Notes: generated from the sequence alone by a model not told the origin. A stretch of DNA of 64,000 bases from Neobacillus sp. DY30 (GCF_030123065.1 NZ_CP126093.1:4594001-4658000), one strand, 5' to 3'. Counted from the stretch's first letter, positions 25,176-34,670 are shown. Program-made: numbers and translations.

Positions 25176-25652
25176 TTACTTAATGGAAATGATTCTAACG
25201 CTCATTTCGCCGCCTGGTGTTTGGACAGATACTTGATCGCCGACCTTTTTACCAATTAAGCTTTTTGCTATAGGTGAATCATTAGAAATTTTACCTTCAA
25301 AAGGATCAGCCTCTGCACTGCCAACGATTGTATACGTTTCCTCGTCACCATCAGGAAGTTCAACAAATGTAACAGATCTGCCTAATGTTACAGAATCACT
25401 TACCATAACGCCTTCTTCAATAATTTTAGCATTACGAATCATGTTCTCTAAAGTTGTAATACGGCCTTCTACAAATGCTTGTTCTTCTTTTGCGGAATCA
25501 TATTCAGAGTTTTCAGATAAGTCTCCAAAACTTCTAGCGATTTTAATTCTTTCAACAACTTCTTTACGTTTAACTGATTTTAAATGTTCAAGCTCCTGAA
25601 TCAGTTTGTCTTTACCTGCCTGTGTCATTGGAAATACTTTTTCGATTGCCAA
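25176..25652 (-). CDS. greA: Transcription elongation factor GreA
   Basis: GreA rescues backtracked RNA polymerase by stimulating cleavage of the transcript. The 158-residue protein has the N-terminal coiled-coil that enters the secondary channel (about 10-77, with acidic tip residues in SFGDLSENSEYDSAKEEQ) and the C-terminal FKBP-like domain (GKISNDSPIAKSLIGKKVGD). Length is standard. It lies between udk and pbpI and ends in the unusual terminator described above. Confidence 0.97.
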   Translation of the reverse strand: MAIEKVFPMTQAGKDKLIQELEHLKSVKRKEVVERIKIARSFGDLSENSEYDSAKEEQAFVEGRITTLENMIRNAKIIEEGVMVSDSVTLGRSVTFVELPDGDEETYTIVGSAEADPFEGKISNDSPIAKSLIGKKVGDQVSVQTPGGEMSVRIISIK

Positions 25653-25813
25653 AACTTCTCACTCCTTCTAGTCTTCACAATCCCCCATAGATTGTGTTGG
25701 ATAATGTTATGTAGGTATCACGCAAATACATAGGAGCGCGTCCTCTCAAAAGGGCGCGCAACTTGTATTCATCCAATATGGATTCATTTTAAACTAATCT
25801 TTACGCTATTGTT

Positions 25814-26446
25814 TCATAAAAATGACTTTTGTTCAAGAATTGTTTGAATTTTTGTGACCATTAAATCAATCGCCACATGATTTTGCCCGCCTTCAGGGAT
25901 AATGACATCCGCATATCTCTTAGTCGGCTCAATAAATTGGTTATGCATAGGACGAACAACATTCGTATACTGTTCGATAACAGAGTCCAAGGTGCGTCCA
26001 CGTTCTTTAATATCGCGTGATAACCTTCGAATGATTCTAATATCCGCATCCGTATCCACATATAGCTTGATGTCCATCAAGTTTCTCAACCGCTCATCCT
26101 CAAGAACAAGTATACCTTCTAAAATAATAACATCTTTCGGTTCAACTTCAATAACTTCTTTTGAACGGGTATGAAGTGAATAATCGTAAACAGGTTTATC
26201 AATTGGCTCATACTGTAAAAGCTTTTGAAGATGTTCTATAAGCAAATCATTATCAAATGCCAGTGGGTGATCATAATTCGTCTTTAAGCGTTCCTCGAAT
26301 GGTAAATCACTTTGGTCTTTATAATAAAAATCCTGTTGAATCATCGTAATAGAGTGACCTTTAAAGCTTTCATAGATAGCTTTGGTAACACTCGTTTTCC
26401 CAGAGCCGGAACCCCCGGCAACTCCAATAACAACCGGTTTGCGCAT
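25814..26446 (-). CDS. udk: Uridine kinase
   Basis: Udk phosphorylates uridine and cytidine in pyrimidine salvage. The 210-residue protein has the P-loop GVAGGSGSGKTSV, the QQDFYYKDQS and YDHPLAFDND substrate segments, and IILEGILVL. The ATG at 26446 follows GGAGA; an in-frame TTG one codon upstream is possible. It starts next to the end of trhP2. The operon trmR-trhP1-trhP2-udk-greA matches B. subtilis yrrM-yrrN-yrrO-udk-greA. Confidence 0.96.
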   Translation of the reverse strand: MRKPVVIGVAGGSGSGKTSVTKAIYESFKGHSITMIQQDFYYKDQSDLPFEERLKTNYDHPLAFDNDLLIEHLQKLLQYEPIDKPVYDYSLHTRSKEVIEVEPKDVIILEGILVLEDERLRNLMDIKLYVDTDADIRIIRRLSRDIKERGRTLDSVIEQYTNVVRPMHNQFIEPTKRYADVIIPEGGQNHVAIDLMVTKIQTILEQKSFL

Positions 26447-26450
26447 CAAC

Positions 26451-27722
26451 CTAGTTCTCCTTTCGCATCATGTTGTTAGGGTAAACCGGTTTGTCCAATT
26501 TGAATTGTACAATCTGAAGCGGATGTCTCGCAGCATCCAGTTCGTTACCTTTTTCATCCCAGATTTTATCAATCACATGTGTAAAATTTTGAATTTCCGG
26601 ACCAAAGAACTCGACTTCCTGACCCGGTTTAAAGTGGTTTCGCTGCTGAAGGGTAACCATTTGGGTTTCTTCGTTATAATCCAACACAAGACCAACAAAT
26701 TCAAACTTTGTCTTGTTGCTATGATTACCAAACATTTGCTCTTTATACCCAGGAACTCCTTCAAAAAATGCTGGTGCCGTTTCACGATTTGCACATTTGT
26801 CTAACTCTTCCAGCCACTCAGTTTTAATAACAAAGTTATCTGGATCTGCACAATAGGCGTCAATCACTTTTCGATATACACTTACCACCGTTGCGATATA
26901 GTGAATGGATTTCATACGACCTTCGATTTTTAAACTATCAATGCCAAGCTCAATCATTTGTGGAATCGCTTGGATAAGATTAAGATCTTTTGGGCTCATT
27001 GCAAACGGAGCGTCATTATCACTATAAAGCGGCACTTCTGATGTGTTGCCCTCGAGTTGATATAAATCATAATCCCAGCGGCATGACTGACAGCATCCGC
27101 CTCGGTTAGAATCTCTTGCGGTCATATGATTACTTAATGTACAACGTCCAGAATAAGCGATACACATTGCACCATGAATAAAGATCTCAATTTCTACATC
27201 GACCTTTTCTTTCATTTCTCTAATTTCTTCTGCACTTGCCTCACGTGCTAAAACGACACGTTCCGCACCACTTTCCTTCCAAAACTGAGCGGTTTTCCAG
27301 TTTGTTATAGATTGCTGCGTACTAATGTGTATCTCAATTTCCGGAGCAAGTCTGCGGCAAGTTTCAATAATTAATGGATCTGCAACGATGATTCCAGCAA
27401 TCCCGGTTTCTTTTAACCCAAGGATATACTCTTCTAATCCATCAATATTTTCGTTGTGAGCAAAAATATTCGTTGTAACATATATCCTCGCTCCATATTT
27501 TTTAGCAAATTCCACGCCTTCTTTCATTTCTTCAAATGTAAAGTTATCAGCGTTTGAACGTAAACCATATTCCTGACCGCCAATAAATACGGCGTCAGCC
27601 CCATATTGAACTGCTATTTTTAATTTTTCGAGATTTCCTGCTGGCGCAAGGAGTTCTGGTTTTTTCACAATCACACGTTTTCCATCGATAACTTCAGAAA
27701 TCTTATCTTTAACTGTATTCAT
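26451..27722 (-). CDS. trhP2: tRNA 5-hydroxyuridine synthesis protein TrhP2 (U32 family)
   Basis: A 423-residue peptidase-U32-type protein (YrrO). TrhP1/TrhP2 pairs use prephenate-dependent chemistry to hydroxylate U34 of tRNA to ho5U in B. subtilis. U32 signatures are present: PELLAPAGNLEKLKIA, EIFIHGAMCIAYSGRC, and the cysteine-rich NRGGCCQSCRWDYDL, the latter suited to an iron-sulfur cluster. It follows trhP1 and precedes udk. Despite the family name, peptidase activity is not expected. Confidence 0.9.
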   Translation of the reverse strand: MNTVKDKISEVIDGKRVIVKKPELLAPAGNLEKLKIAVQYGADAVFIGGQEYGLRSNADNFTFEEMKEGVEFAKKYGARIYVTTNIFAHNENIDGLEEYILGLKETGIAGIIVADPLIIETCRRLAPEIEIHISTQQSITNWKTAQFWKESGAERVVLAREASAEEIREMKEKVDVEIEIFIHGAMCIAYSGRCTLSNHMTARDSNRGGCCQSCRWDYDLYQLEGNTSEVPLYSDNDAPFAMSPKDLNLIQAIPQMIELGIDSLKIEGRMKSIHYIATVVSVYRKVIDAYCADPDNFVIKTEWLEELDKCANRETAPAFFEGVPGYKEQMFGNHSNKTKFEFVGLVLDYNEETQMVTLQQRNHFKPGQEVEFFGPEIQNFTHVIDKIWDEKGNELDAARHPLQIVQFKLDKPVYPNNMMRKEN

Positions 27723-27739
27723 GAATGAACTCCTCCTTT

Positions 27740-28669
27740 TTAATAAACTGTTTCCTTGAAGAAGAATCCTGTATCCAGCTTACGGTTTGCTGGCTGAACT
27801 TCTTCAATCGCTTCTAATAACTCGTCCTTTTTGTCCTCATATAAATCTGGGTCCTTAAAGTATAAGTCAATGGCTTCACGATATGCCTTTGTTACTGCAA
27901 TAAGATATTCAGAAGACTTTAAGATTCCATCGATTTTAAACGAATCCACACCTGCTTCAAGCATTTCTTGAAGCTCGTCGATAATACAGATGTCATTCGG
28001 ACTCATAATATGTGTTCCGTTCTCATCTTCAAAGATTGGATATTTATTTTCTCTTTCTTTATCGTGCAAGAACATATTTTTCTCCATCTTGCGATTTTCA
28101 ATTTCCATTACTTTCCCTTGGTACTCATAGTAGTTACCTAAAAGGGATCGTTTTGATTGGAACATACAGCTCATTCCATGTACCTGAACTTCTATTTCCA
28201 CTTCAGCATTTTCTTTTATTTCTACAATTGCGTCCATATTAATTTCGCGAGCAAGAACAGCCCTTTTCGCACCCTTCTTACCCCAATAATTACATGAGAA
28301 CCAATTGGTCCCAAGTGTTTCAGTACTCCAATGAAGCTTCATAGTTGGAGCCACTTCACGAGCAGTCATTAAGACCGCAGGGTCGCCAAAAATAATCGCA
28401 TCTGCATTTGAATCTGCAACAAATTTAATATAGTCACTCAATTCATCTATTTTTTCATTATGGAAAATAGCATTGACAGCGACATAGACTTTTTTACCTT
28501 GTCCATGTGCTAACTCTATAGCTTGTTTTACCTGTTCACGGTTGAATTCCCCTGCTAAGCGTAATCCATATCTCTGTTCACCGACCACAAATGCGTCAGC
28601 GCCCGCTTCAGCTAATGGTAAAATATCATCCACCGATAATGGCGTTACAAGTAATTCGGTTTTTTTCAA
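27740..28669 (-). CDS. trhP1: tRNA 5-hydroxyuridine synthesis protein TrhP1 (U32 family)
   Basis: A shorter U32 protein (309 residues, YrrN) that partners TrhP2. It shares the TIM-barrel start TELLVTPLSVDDILPLAEAG and VQVHGMSCMFQSKRSLLGNY, but lacks the CCxxC cluster present in TrhP2. I choose the TTG at 28669 because GAGGTGA is six bases away; a GTG two codons upstream touches that site. Directly follows trmR. Confidence 0.88.
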   Translation of the reverse strand: MKKTELLVTPLSVDDILPLAEAGADAFVVGEQRYGLRLAGEFNREQVKQAIELAHGQGKKVYVAVNAIFHNEKIDELSDYIKFVADSNADAIIFGDPAVLMTAREVAPTMKLHWSTETLGTNWFSCNYWGKKGAKRAVLAREINMDAIVEIKENAEVEIEVQVHGMSCMFQSKRSLLGNYYEYQGKVMEIENRKMEKNMFLHDKERENKYPIFEDENGTHIMSPNDICIIDELQEMLEAGVDSFKIDGILKSSEYLIAVTKAYREAIDLYFKDPDLYEDKKDELLEAIEEVQPANRKLDTGFFFKETVY

Positions 28670-28675
28670 TTTCAC

Positions 28676-29317
28676 TCACCTCTTCTTTTTACTAATGGCG
28701 ATCCCATCCCCAACAGGAAGAATGACAGTATGAAAATCAGGGTGATTCATTAGCCATTGGTTGAAACCATCTATTTTCTTAACAAGATTCCGAATCCTTT
28801 TTGATTCAATCTCTGATTCTGCTACTAGTCCTTTAAATAAGACATTATCCGTAATAATCATGCCGTTATCACTCAGGTATTTTGAGTACATTTCAAAGAA
28901 CTTTTGGTATTGACCCTTTGCTGCGTCGACAAAAATGGCATCGTATGGTGCTTGTCCGCTGACAATTTCCTCGACTTCAAGGGCGTCACCTTTAATCAAT
29001 AAGATCTGCTTGCCATGCTTCGAACGACTCATATATTCTTCAGCACACTGAATTCTTTCCAAATCTCTTTCTATCGTAACAATTGACGCATTTGGCAGAG
29101 CCTCAGCCATTCGTAATGCCGAATATCCAATTGCCGTACCTACCTCAAGAATCTTTTTCGAGTCCTGAATTCTTAAAAGTTGCAGCAATGCTTCGATTCC
29201 TGCCAGCTCCATAATCGGGACTTTATTTTCTATCGCGTAGTTTTCCATTTCGATAAACAATGGTTCACGATTTGGAATAAGTTTCTCAATATAAGAATGC
29301 AGTTTATCATTCAACAA
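28676..29317 (-). CDS. trmR: tRNA 5-hydroxyuridine methyltransferase TrmR
   Basis: TrmR (YrrM) methylates ho5U34 to mo5U34 in tRNA. The 213-residue O-methyltransferase has motif I ILEVGTAIGYSALRMAEALP, the TIERDLERIQ segment, and the metal/SAM motif AIFVDAAKGQYQKFFEMY, with DNVLFKG later. It begins with TTG (29317), seven bases from AGGTGA. First gene of the wobble-modification unit with trhP1 and trhP2. Confidence 0.92.
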   Translation of the reverse strand: MLNDKLHSYIEKLIPNREPLFIEMENYAIENKVPIMELAGIEALLQLLRIQDSKKILEVGTAIGYSALRMAEALPNASIVTIERDLERIQCAEEYMSRSKHGKQILLIKGDALEVEEIVSGQAPYDAIFVDAAKGQYQKFFEMYSKYLSDNGMIITDNVLFKGLVAESEIESKRIRNLVKKIDGFNQWLMNHPDFHTVILPVGDGIAISKKKR

Positions 29318-29371
29318 ACTGCCATCACCTGCCCTTAAAAAGCATTACCCATAAATGGTTCTTTAGACATG

Positions 29372-29399
29372 AAAAAATAGCGTTCAAAGAAACGCTATT
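29372..29399 (-). terminator. Terminator downstream of mltG
   Basis: Stem AATAGCGTT / AACGCTATT (29376-29384 / 29391-29399) followed on the minus strand by a run of T; about 80 bases beyond the mltG stop codon. Confidence 0.75.
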
Positions 29400-29437
29400 A
29401 TTAATTCGTAAAACACTTGAACTATTTTATCACAAAT

Positions 29438-29464
29438 GAGGAGGAAAGAAAACTGTTCCTCCTC
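29438..29464 (-). other. GA-rich hairpin in the mltG 3' region
   Basis: GAGGAGGAA / TTCCTCCTC (29438-29446 / 29456-29464) forms a perfect 9-bp stem just past the mltG stop, with no T-run. The arms look like a ribosome site and its complement. Possibly an mRNA-stabilising hairpin. Confidence 0.4.
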
Positions 29465-29478
29465 GTTATTGGTTTTTA

Positions 29479-30612
29479 TTATTGATTCGTAATATGTTCT
29501 GCTTTTGCAGCATTGTGCTCATCTAGTGTGTTGGTAAAAATTACTTCTCCCTTTGCTGTCGCAAGGAAATATAAATGTTTTGTGTCAGCCGGATTTACTG
29601 CTGCATCAAGAGAATCTTTACCTGCATTTGCAATTGGACCTGGAGGAAGCCCTTTATGTTTATAAGTATTATAAGGGGAATCCACTTCTAGATCCTCGTA
29701 TAATACTCTCTCTTTATGTTTTCCTTGTGCATAGAGTACAGTAGGATCTGTTTGTAAAGGCATATCTTGCTCGATTCGATTATAGAAAACACTTGAGATT
29801 TTTTTTCGGTCGGCCTTCTGTGTTGCCTCTTCTTCAATTAATGACGACATGGTCAACAATTGGTGTACTGTTAGTTCCTCATTACTAGATTCCTCTAAGT
29901 AGGGTGTGATCACTTTCTGGGTTTGGTCCAACATCGTAACTACCATTTCTTCAATGGTTGGATTCGGTTTATAGAATGGATAGGTTGCTGGGAACAGGTA
30001 TCCTTCTAGTGGATATTTAATGTTTGGATTTAAAATATCTGTCGTTAGTAAAGCTGGATATTTCCCCATTAATGTTTGGATGAATGTTCGATTATTTAAT
30101 TGATTAAAAACTTCATCTTCCGGCAAGTTTACTGCCTTAGCCATAATTTGTGCTATTTCTTTTAATTGTTTACCTTCTGGAATCGTTAATTGAAATGCAG
30201 CCTGCTGCAGTACTTTACCTGTTTTTAAGCGATTAATAATTTCTGGTATCTCCATAGAGGGACTTAGTTCGTATTCCCCCGCCATAAAACCTGCTTCATT
30301 TTTAAATTTCACATAGTATTTAAAGACTTTCGCATTTTTAATGATCCCACTAGCTTCTAACCTTTCAGATATACCAGTAACAGATGAGCCAATCGGTATT
30401 TCTACCTTTTTTTGAACCTTGCTGTCCTTGTCAACGGGTTCAAGTGCTGACTTGATGTATAGGTAACCCCCGCCGCCTATAAAAATAAGTATTAAAAGGG
30501 TCACAATTGTAATTGTTAAAACAATCCTACGAACAATTCTTGCTTCACTTTGATGCTCAAGCATTTTTTTTCGAATTACTTCTTTTTTCGAGTGTGTCTC
30601 TTCTGATGACAT
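29479..30612 (-). CDS. mltG: Endolytic peptidoglycan transglycosylase MltG
   Basis: MltG cuts nascent glycan strands at the membrane and is thought to set their length. The 377-residue protein has a cytoplasmic basic N-terminus, one membrane helix (about 29-52, LTITIVTLLILIFIGGGGYL), a LysM-like domain, and the YceG domain with the catalytic glutamate in SSLIEEEAT and SSVFYNRIEQDMPLQTDPTV. ATG at 30612 after GGGAGGGG. Formerly YrrL. Confidence 0.94.
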   Translation of the reverse strand: MSSEETHSKKEVIRKKMLEHQSEARIVRRIVLTITIVTLLILIFIGGGGYLYIKSALEPVDKDSKVQKKVEIPIGSSVTGISERLEASGIIKNAKVFKYYVKFKNEAGFMAGEYELSPSMEIPEIINRLKTGKVLQQAAFQLTIPEGKQLKEIAQIMAKAVNLPEDEVFNQLNNRTFIQTLMGKYPALLTTDILNPNIKYPLEGYLFPATYPFYKPNPTIEEMVVTMLDQTQKVITPYLEESSNEELTVHQLLTMSSLIEEEATQKADRKKISSVFYNRIEQDMPLQTDPTVLYAQGKHKERVLYEDLEVDSPYNTYKHKGLPPGPIANAGKDSLDAAVNPADTKHLYFLATAKGEVIFTNTLDEHNAAKAEHITNQ

Positions 30613-30730
30613 TTTATTGCCCCTCCCGTAAGCCCGTTAAACATGTATCTTTTAAACTTCTTTTTTAACATTTAGGAATTGCGTATCAGTAATATTTCAG
30701 CATATACAGCGAAAAATGTCAATTTTTCAC

Positions 30731-30852
30731 GAAAAGCGGAAGCGCCTTGACCAGGGGCGACAGGCATAAGACAAGCCGGTGGGAAGGTTGCTCTTTAACC
30801 TTTCCGGCGGCTTGTCTTATGACCCCGAGCCCCTAGGCGCTGGAGCTAGACA
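30731..30852. repeat. Dispersed palindromic repeat (Bacillus REP/MITE type)
   Basis: Begins GAAAAGCGGAAGCGCCTTG and ends GGCGCTGGAGCTAGAC. Nested inverted repeats: GCGCC with GGCGC, GGGGC with GCCCC, and a long stem of ATAAGACAAGCCG with CGGCTTGTCTTAT closing on GGAAGGTT / AACCTTTCC. No ORF. Repeats with these ends are familiar from many Bacillus genomes. It fills most of the 313-base gap between mltG and the DUF1292 gene; a 16-base relic is at 23257. Confidence 0.75.
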
Positions 30853-30886
30853 ATCCGAAAATCGGAAGCGTTTTCATGAAACAATG

Positions 30887-30919
30887 AAAAAAGCGACCCT
30901 TCGTCAGGATCGCCTTTTT
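30887..30919. terminator. Terminator after the DUF1292 gene
   Basis: AAAAAGCGA ... TCGCCTTTTT imperfect hairpin just past the stop codon of the DUF1292 gene, A- and T-flanked. Confidence 0.65.
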
Positions 30920-30925
30920 ATCATA

Positions 30926-31216
30926 TTATTCTTCGTCTTCTTGTTCATCAAAGAAGGTATTGAGCATTTCTTCTACCATATCCCATTCTTCTTCGGTTTC
31001 GATAGGAATTAATTCCCCTTCGCCGTCTTCATCATTAGGATTGAACGCATACGCATGAATTTCAGGACCTTCTTCATCATCTTCTACTCCGCCTACTTGT
31101 TGAAACAACACATAAGACTTGCCAAAATCCTCTGATTCAAATGTAAAAAGTACTTCACATAATTGTTCATTACCTTTTTCATCTACAATTGTAATTTGAT
31201 TTTCACCGTGTTCCAT
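30926..31216 (-). CDS. yrzB: DUF1292 family protein (YrzB)
   Basis: A 96-residue, very acidic protein: MEHGENQITIVDEKGNEQLC, a beta-rich core (VLFTFESEDFGKSYVLFQ) and a Glu/Asp tail (FFDEQEDEE). DUF1292 proteins follow ruvX and ireB in most Firmicutes; function unknown. GAGGTG before the ATG. Last gene of the ireB-ruvX-yrzB unit. Confidence 0.9.
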   Translation of the reverse strand: MEHGENQITIVDEKGNEQLCEVLFTFESEDFGKSYVLFQQVGGVEDDEEGPEIHAYAFNPNDEDGEGELIPIETEEEWDMVEEMLNTFFDEQEDEE

Positions 31217-31228
31217 AACTTCACCTCA

Positions 31229-31645
31229 TTAATTTTTGCTATCCAAATAGCCTTGTAGAATCATCGAAGCTGCCATCTTATCAATAACCTTTTTACGCTT
31301 TTTACGGCTGACATCCGCTTCAAGCAAGACTCGTTCAGCTGCCATTGTCGTTAAACGCTCGTCCCATAAAATGGTTGAAACTGAAAACTGGTTCTCAATT
31401 TCCTCTGCGTATCGCTTGCTGGCTTCACCTCTAGGTCCAATAGTGCCATTCATATTCTTTGGCAAACCGATAACCACTTGACTAATTCCATACTCTTTTA
31501 TTATTTGACCAATTTCGTCAAAACCAAACTTATTTTTTTCTTCGTCAATTTTTAGGGTTTTGAGGCCCTGTGCAGTCCAGCCCAGTTCATCACTTATAGC
31601 AATACCGACTGTCTTAGAGCCTACATCTAATCCCATAATTCGCAT
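31229..31645 (-). CDS. ruvX: Putative Holliday junction resolvase / pre-16S rRNA nuclease
   Basis: A 138-residue RNase H-fold protein (YqgF family, YrrK). The first catalytic Asp is in IMGLDVGSKTVGIAISD, a Glu in WDERLTTMAAERVL, and a late Asp in KVIDKMAASMIL. In E. coli YqgF matures 16S rRNA 5' ends; a Holliday-junction role is a family annotation. Starts three bases after ireB. Confidence 0.93.
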   Translation of the reverse strand: MRIMGLDVGSKTVGIAISDELGWTAQGLKTLKIDEEKNKFGFDEIGQIIKEYGISQVVIGLPKNMNGTIGPRGEASKRYAEEIENQFSVSTILWDERLTTMAAERVLLEADVSRKKRKKVIDKMAASMILQGYLDSKN

Positions 31646-31648
31646 GTC

Positions 31649-31915
31649 TTAACCCTCACGTCGTTGTTTTAAATAGGATTTAACCAATTCTTCAATGATT
31701 TCATCCCGCTCGAGTTTACGAATAATATTCCGTGCGTCACGATGACGTGGAATATAAGCAGGGTCTCCGGACAGTAAATATCCGACAATTTGATTAATTG
31801 GATTATATCCTTTTTCTTGCAGGGCTTCATGAACTTGAAAAAGAACATCATTTACGTCATGTTCAAAAGGCTCTTCAGGAAAATTAAATCGCATCGTTTT
31901 ATCAAATGAGCTCAT
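31649..31915 (-). CDS. ireB: IreB family regulatory phosphoprotein
   Basis: An 88-residue protein, MSSFDKTMRFNFPEEPFEHD..., of the IreB (DUF965, YrzL) family. In Enterococcus IreB is phosphorylated by the IreK kinase and lowers cephalosporin resistance; in Bacillus its partner would be PrkC, which is inference. ATG at 31915 is six bases from GAGGTG; an in-frame GTG at 31924 lies inside that site. It heads ireB-ruvX-yrzB, just downstream of alaS. Confidence 0.93.
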   Translation of the reverse strand: MSSFDKTMRFNFPEEPFEHDVNDVLFQVHEALQEKGYNPINQIVGYLLSGDPAYIPRHRDARNIIRKLERDEIIEELVKSYLKQRREG

Positions 31916-31999
31916 TACACGCACCTCGCATTTATGGTAGAGGAGATACCTACCAATATTACCTATTTTATCTTCATTTTACACTACTTTGACTCATTA

Positions 32000-34633
32000 T
32001 CAAATTGATTTTACCCATTCATCCACGAATTGCAGGGCAGATTCGAGTTTTTCAGGGTCTTTACCGCCTGCTTGAGCCATATCCGGGCGGCCTCCCCCTC
32101 CTCCACCGCATCTTGTTGCGACTTCTTTAATTAATTTACCGGCATGATATCCTTTGTCAATTAAATCCTTCGTCACAGCTGCAATTAAATTAACTTTCCC
32201 TTCATTTACGCTTCCAAGGAGAATAACAGCTGAACCGATTTTTTGTTTCAAATCATCAGCCATATTCCTTAAATTATTCATATCAGAAGCTTGGACTTTT
32301 GCAACTAATACGGTAACACCGTCAATTTGCTTTGCCTTGGATACAAGGTTACCTGCTTCAATATTTCCTAACTTTGCTGCAAGTGACTCGTTTTCCCGTT
32401 GAAGTTGTTTGATCTCAGACATTAAGACGTCGATACGATTTACTACCTCTTTAGGATTGGTTTTTAATTTTTCCGCTGCGTCCTTTAATAAAGCTACCTG
32501 GTCATTCATCAATTGATAAGCTGATTCACCGGTAACGGCTTCAATTCTCCTTGTACCGGCACCAATACCGCCTTCGGAGACGATTTTAAACAGCCCAATA
32601 ACAGAAGTATTCGGAACGTGACAACCGCCGCATAGCTCTAAGCTATAATCCCCTACTTTAACAACGCGAACGATATCTCCATATTTTTCACCGAAAAGCG
32701 CCATAGCACCCATCGACTTTGCTTCAGCGATTGGCTTTAAGCTAATATCCACTTCGATATTCTTCCAGATTTTTTCGTTAACGATTTTTTCAATTTGTTC
32801 CAATTCCTCAGGTTTTACTTGACCAAAATGCGAGAAATCAAAACGAAGACGGTCTGGTTCTACAAGTGAACCTGCTTGATTAACATGCGTTCCCAAAACA
32901 TCTTTTAATGCTTGGTGAAGCAAGTGAGTAGCAGTATGATTTTTTATAATTTGAACTCGATTATCTTGATGAACAGTTGCTGTCACTTTTGCATTGGTCT
33001 TTAATATTCCTGAATCAACTACTGCTTGATGAAGATTTTGGCCATTTGGAGCCTTTTGTACATCCTTCACGCTAACCGAAACATCTGCTGCCTGAATGAT
33101 ACCGCGGTCTGCAATTTGCCCGCCGCTTTCTGCATAAAATGGCGTAACATCAAGTATTAACTGTACCTCATCTCCGCTGAATGCCTCGTCAACTAATTCA
33201 CCATTTCTAATAATTGCCACAACGGTCGAATTCGTTTCAAGCTGATCATAGCCAACAAATTGACTTTCAACAACGATGTCACCAAGTACACCGCCTTGAA
33301 CCTGCATACTGCCAACATCTTGACGCGCAGAACGAGCACGCTCCCGCTGTAATTCCATTTCTGTTTCAAACCCAGCATGATCTACCTTCATGCCCTCTTC
33401 TTCTGCATATTCTTCTGTAAGTTCAACAGGGAAACCATAGGTATCATAAAGACGGAAAACATCGCTTCCAGAGATTATATCGCTTCCTTTTTCCTTCTCT
33501 TTCTTAATGACATTACCTAGTATGGATAATCCTTCGTGTAATGTTTCATGGAAACGTTCTTCTTCATTTTTAATGACTTTCTGAATAAATTCCGTTTTGT
33601 CTTTTACCTCTGGGTAAAAATCATGCATAATTTCGCCTACTACAGGAACTAGTTCATACATGAACGGGCGGTTGATATTAATTTGTTTTGCATAACGAAC
33701 CGCACGGCGCAGTAAACGGCGTAATACATACCCACGTCCTTCATTCGAAGGCAGTGCTCCATCACCAACAGCGAAAGCCACTGTACGAATATGGTCAGCA
33801 ATTACCTTAAATGCTGTATCCTTTTCTTTTTCCACGCCATATTTTACACCCGAAATTTCTTCTGTCGCTCTGATAATTGGAATAAACAAATCTGTATCAA
33901 AGTTAGTTGGTACATTTTGAACAACGGAAGCCATTCTTTCTAGACCCATTCCAGTATCAATGTTCTTCTTTGGCAGAGGTGTATAGGTATTATCCGGGTT
34001 ATGATTAAATTGTGAAAATACTAGATTCCAAACCTCTAGATAACGTTCATTTTCACCGCCTGGATATAATTCCGGATCTGTCGGGTCATCACCGTACTCC
34101 GGACCACGGTCATAGAAGATTTCAGTATTAGGTCCGCTTGGTCCTTCACCAATGTCCCAGAAGTTCCCTTCAAGGCGAATAATTCGTTCCTCAGGAATAC
34201 CGATCTTTTTATTCCAAATTTCGAAAGCTTCATTGTCCTCAGGGTGAATCGTAACGGAGAGCAGTTCAGGGTCCCACCCAATCCATTTTTTATCGGTTAA
34301 AAATTCCCATGCCCAATGGATTGCTTCTTCTTTGAAATATTCACCAATGGAGAAGTTCCCAAGCATTTCGAAAAAAGTATGATGTCGTGCTGTTTTGCCT
34401 ACATTTTCAATATCATTTGTACGGATGGATTTTTGTGCATTTGTAATTCTTGGATTATCAGGAATGACACGTCCATCGAAGTATTTTTTTAATGTAGCAA
34501 CTCCACTATTAATCCATAACAACGATGGATCATCATGAGGAACAAGCGACGCACTTGGTTCTACAGCATGCCCTTTTTCCTGAAAAAAGTCTAAATACAT
34601 TTTACGGATTTCAGAACCAGTTAAGAATCTCAT
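32000..34633 (-). CDS. alaS: Alanine-tRNA ligase
   Basis: AlaS charges tRNA-Ala. The 877-residue protein has the class II aminoacylation core (about 1-250, FFEMLGNFSIGEYF, TGMGLERMASVVQNV), the editing domain with zinc-binding HTATHLLHQAL and CGGCH, and the C-terminal C-Ala domain with the glycine-rich RCGGGGGGRPDMAQAGG. Length is normal. ATG follows AGGAGGGG. Expression is controlled by the T-box leader just upstream. Confidence 0.97.
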   Translation of the reverse strand: MRFLTGSEIRKMYLDFFQEKGHAVEPSASLVPHDDPSLLWINSGVATLKKYFDGRVIPDNPRITNAQKSIRTNDIENVGKTARHHTFFEMLGNFSIGEYFKEEAIHWAWEFLTDKKWIGWDPELLSVTIHPEDNEAFEIWNKKIGIPEERIIRLEGNFWDIGEGPSGPNTEIFYDRGPEYGDDPTDPELYPGGENERYLEVWNLVFSQFNHNPDNTYTPLPKKNIDTGMGLERMASVVQNVPTNFDTDLFIPIIRATEEISGVKYGVEKEKDTAFKVIADHIRTVAFAVGDGALPSNEGRGYVLRRLLRRAVRYAKQININRPFMYELVPVVGEIMHDFYPEVKDKTEFIQKVIKNEEERFHETLHEGLSILGNVIKKEKEKGSDIISGSDVFRLYDTYGFPVELTEEYAEEEGMKVDHAGFETEMELQRERARSARQDVGSMQVQGGVLGDIVVESQFVGYDQLETNSTVVAIIRNGELVDEAFSGDEVQLILDVTPFYAESGGQIADRGIIQAADVSVSVKDVQKAPNGQNLHQAVVDSGILKTNAKVTATVHQDNRVQIIKNHTATHLLHQALKDVLGTHVNQAGSLVEPDRLRFDFSHFGQVKPEELEQIEKIVNEKIWKNIEVDISLKPIAEAKSMGAMALFGEKYGDIVRVVKVGDYSLELCGGCHVPNTSVIGLFKIVSEGGIGAGTRRIEAVTGESAYQLMNDQVALLKDAAEKLKTNPKEVVNRIDVLMSEIKQLQRENESLAAKLGNIEAGNLVSKAKQIDGVTVLVAKVQASDMNNLRNMADDLKQKIGSAVILLGSVNEGKVNLIAAVTKDLIDKGYHAGKLIKEVATRCGGGGGGRPDMAQAGGKDPEKLESALQFVDEWVKSI

Positions 34634-34670
34634 ATTATTTTTCCCCTCCTATTAATATAAAAAAGAACAC

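Noticed and set aside
25718..25775. GCGCG hairpin upstream of greA as a terminator or riboswitch
   Set aside because: GCGCGCCC...GGACGCGC can pair but is not followed by a T-run, and no known riboswitch motif is visible.
30779..31012. Plus-strand frame across the palindromic repeat
   Set aside because: It runs through the repeat and terminator and into the antisense of the DUF1292 gene, with no ribosome site.
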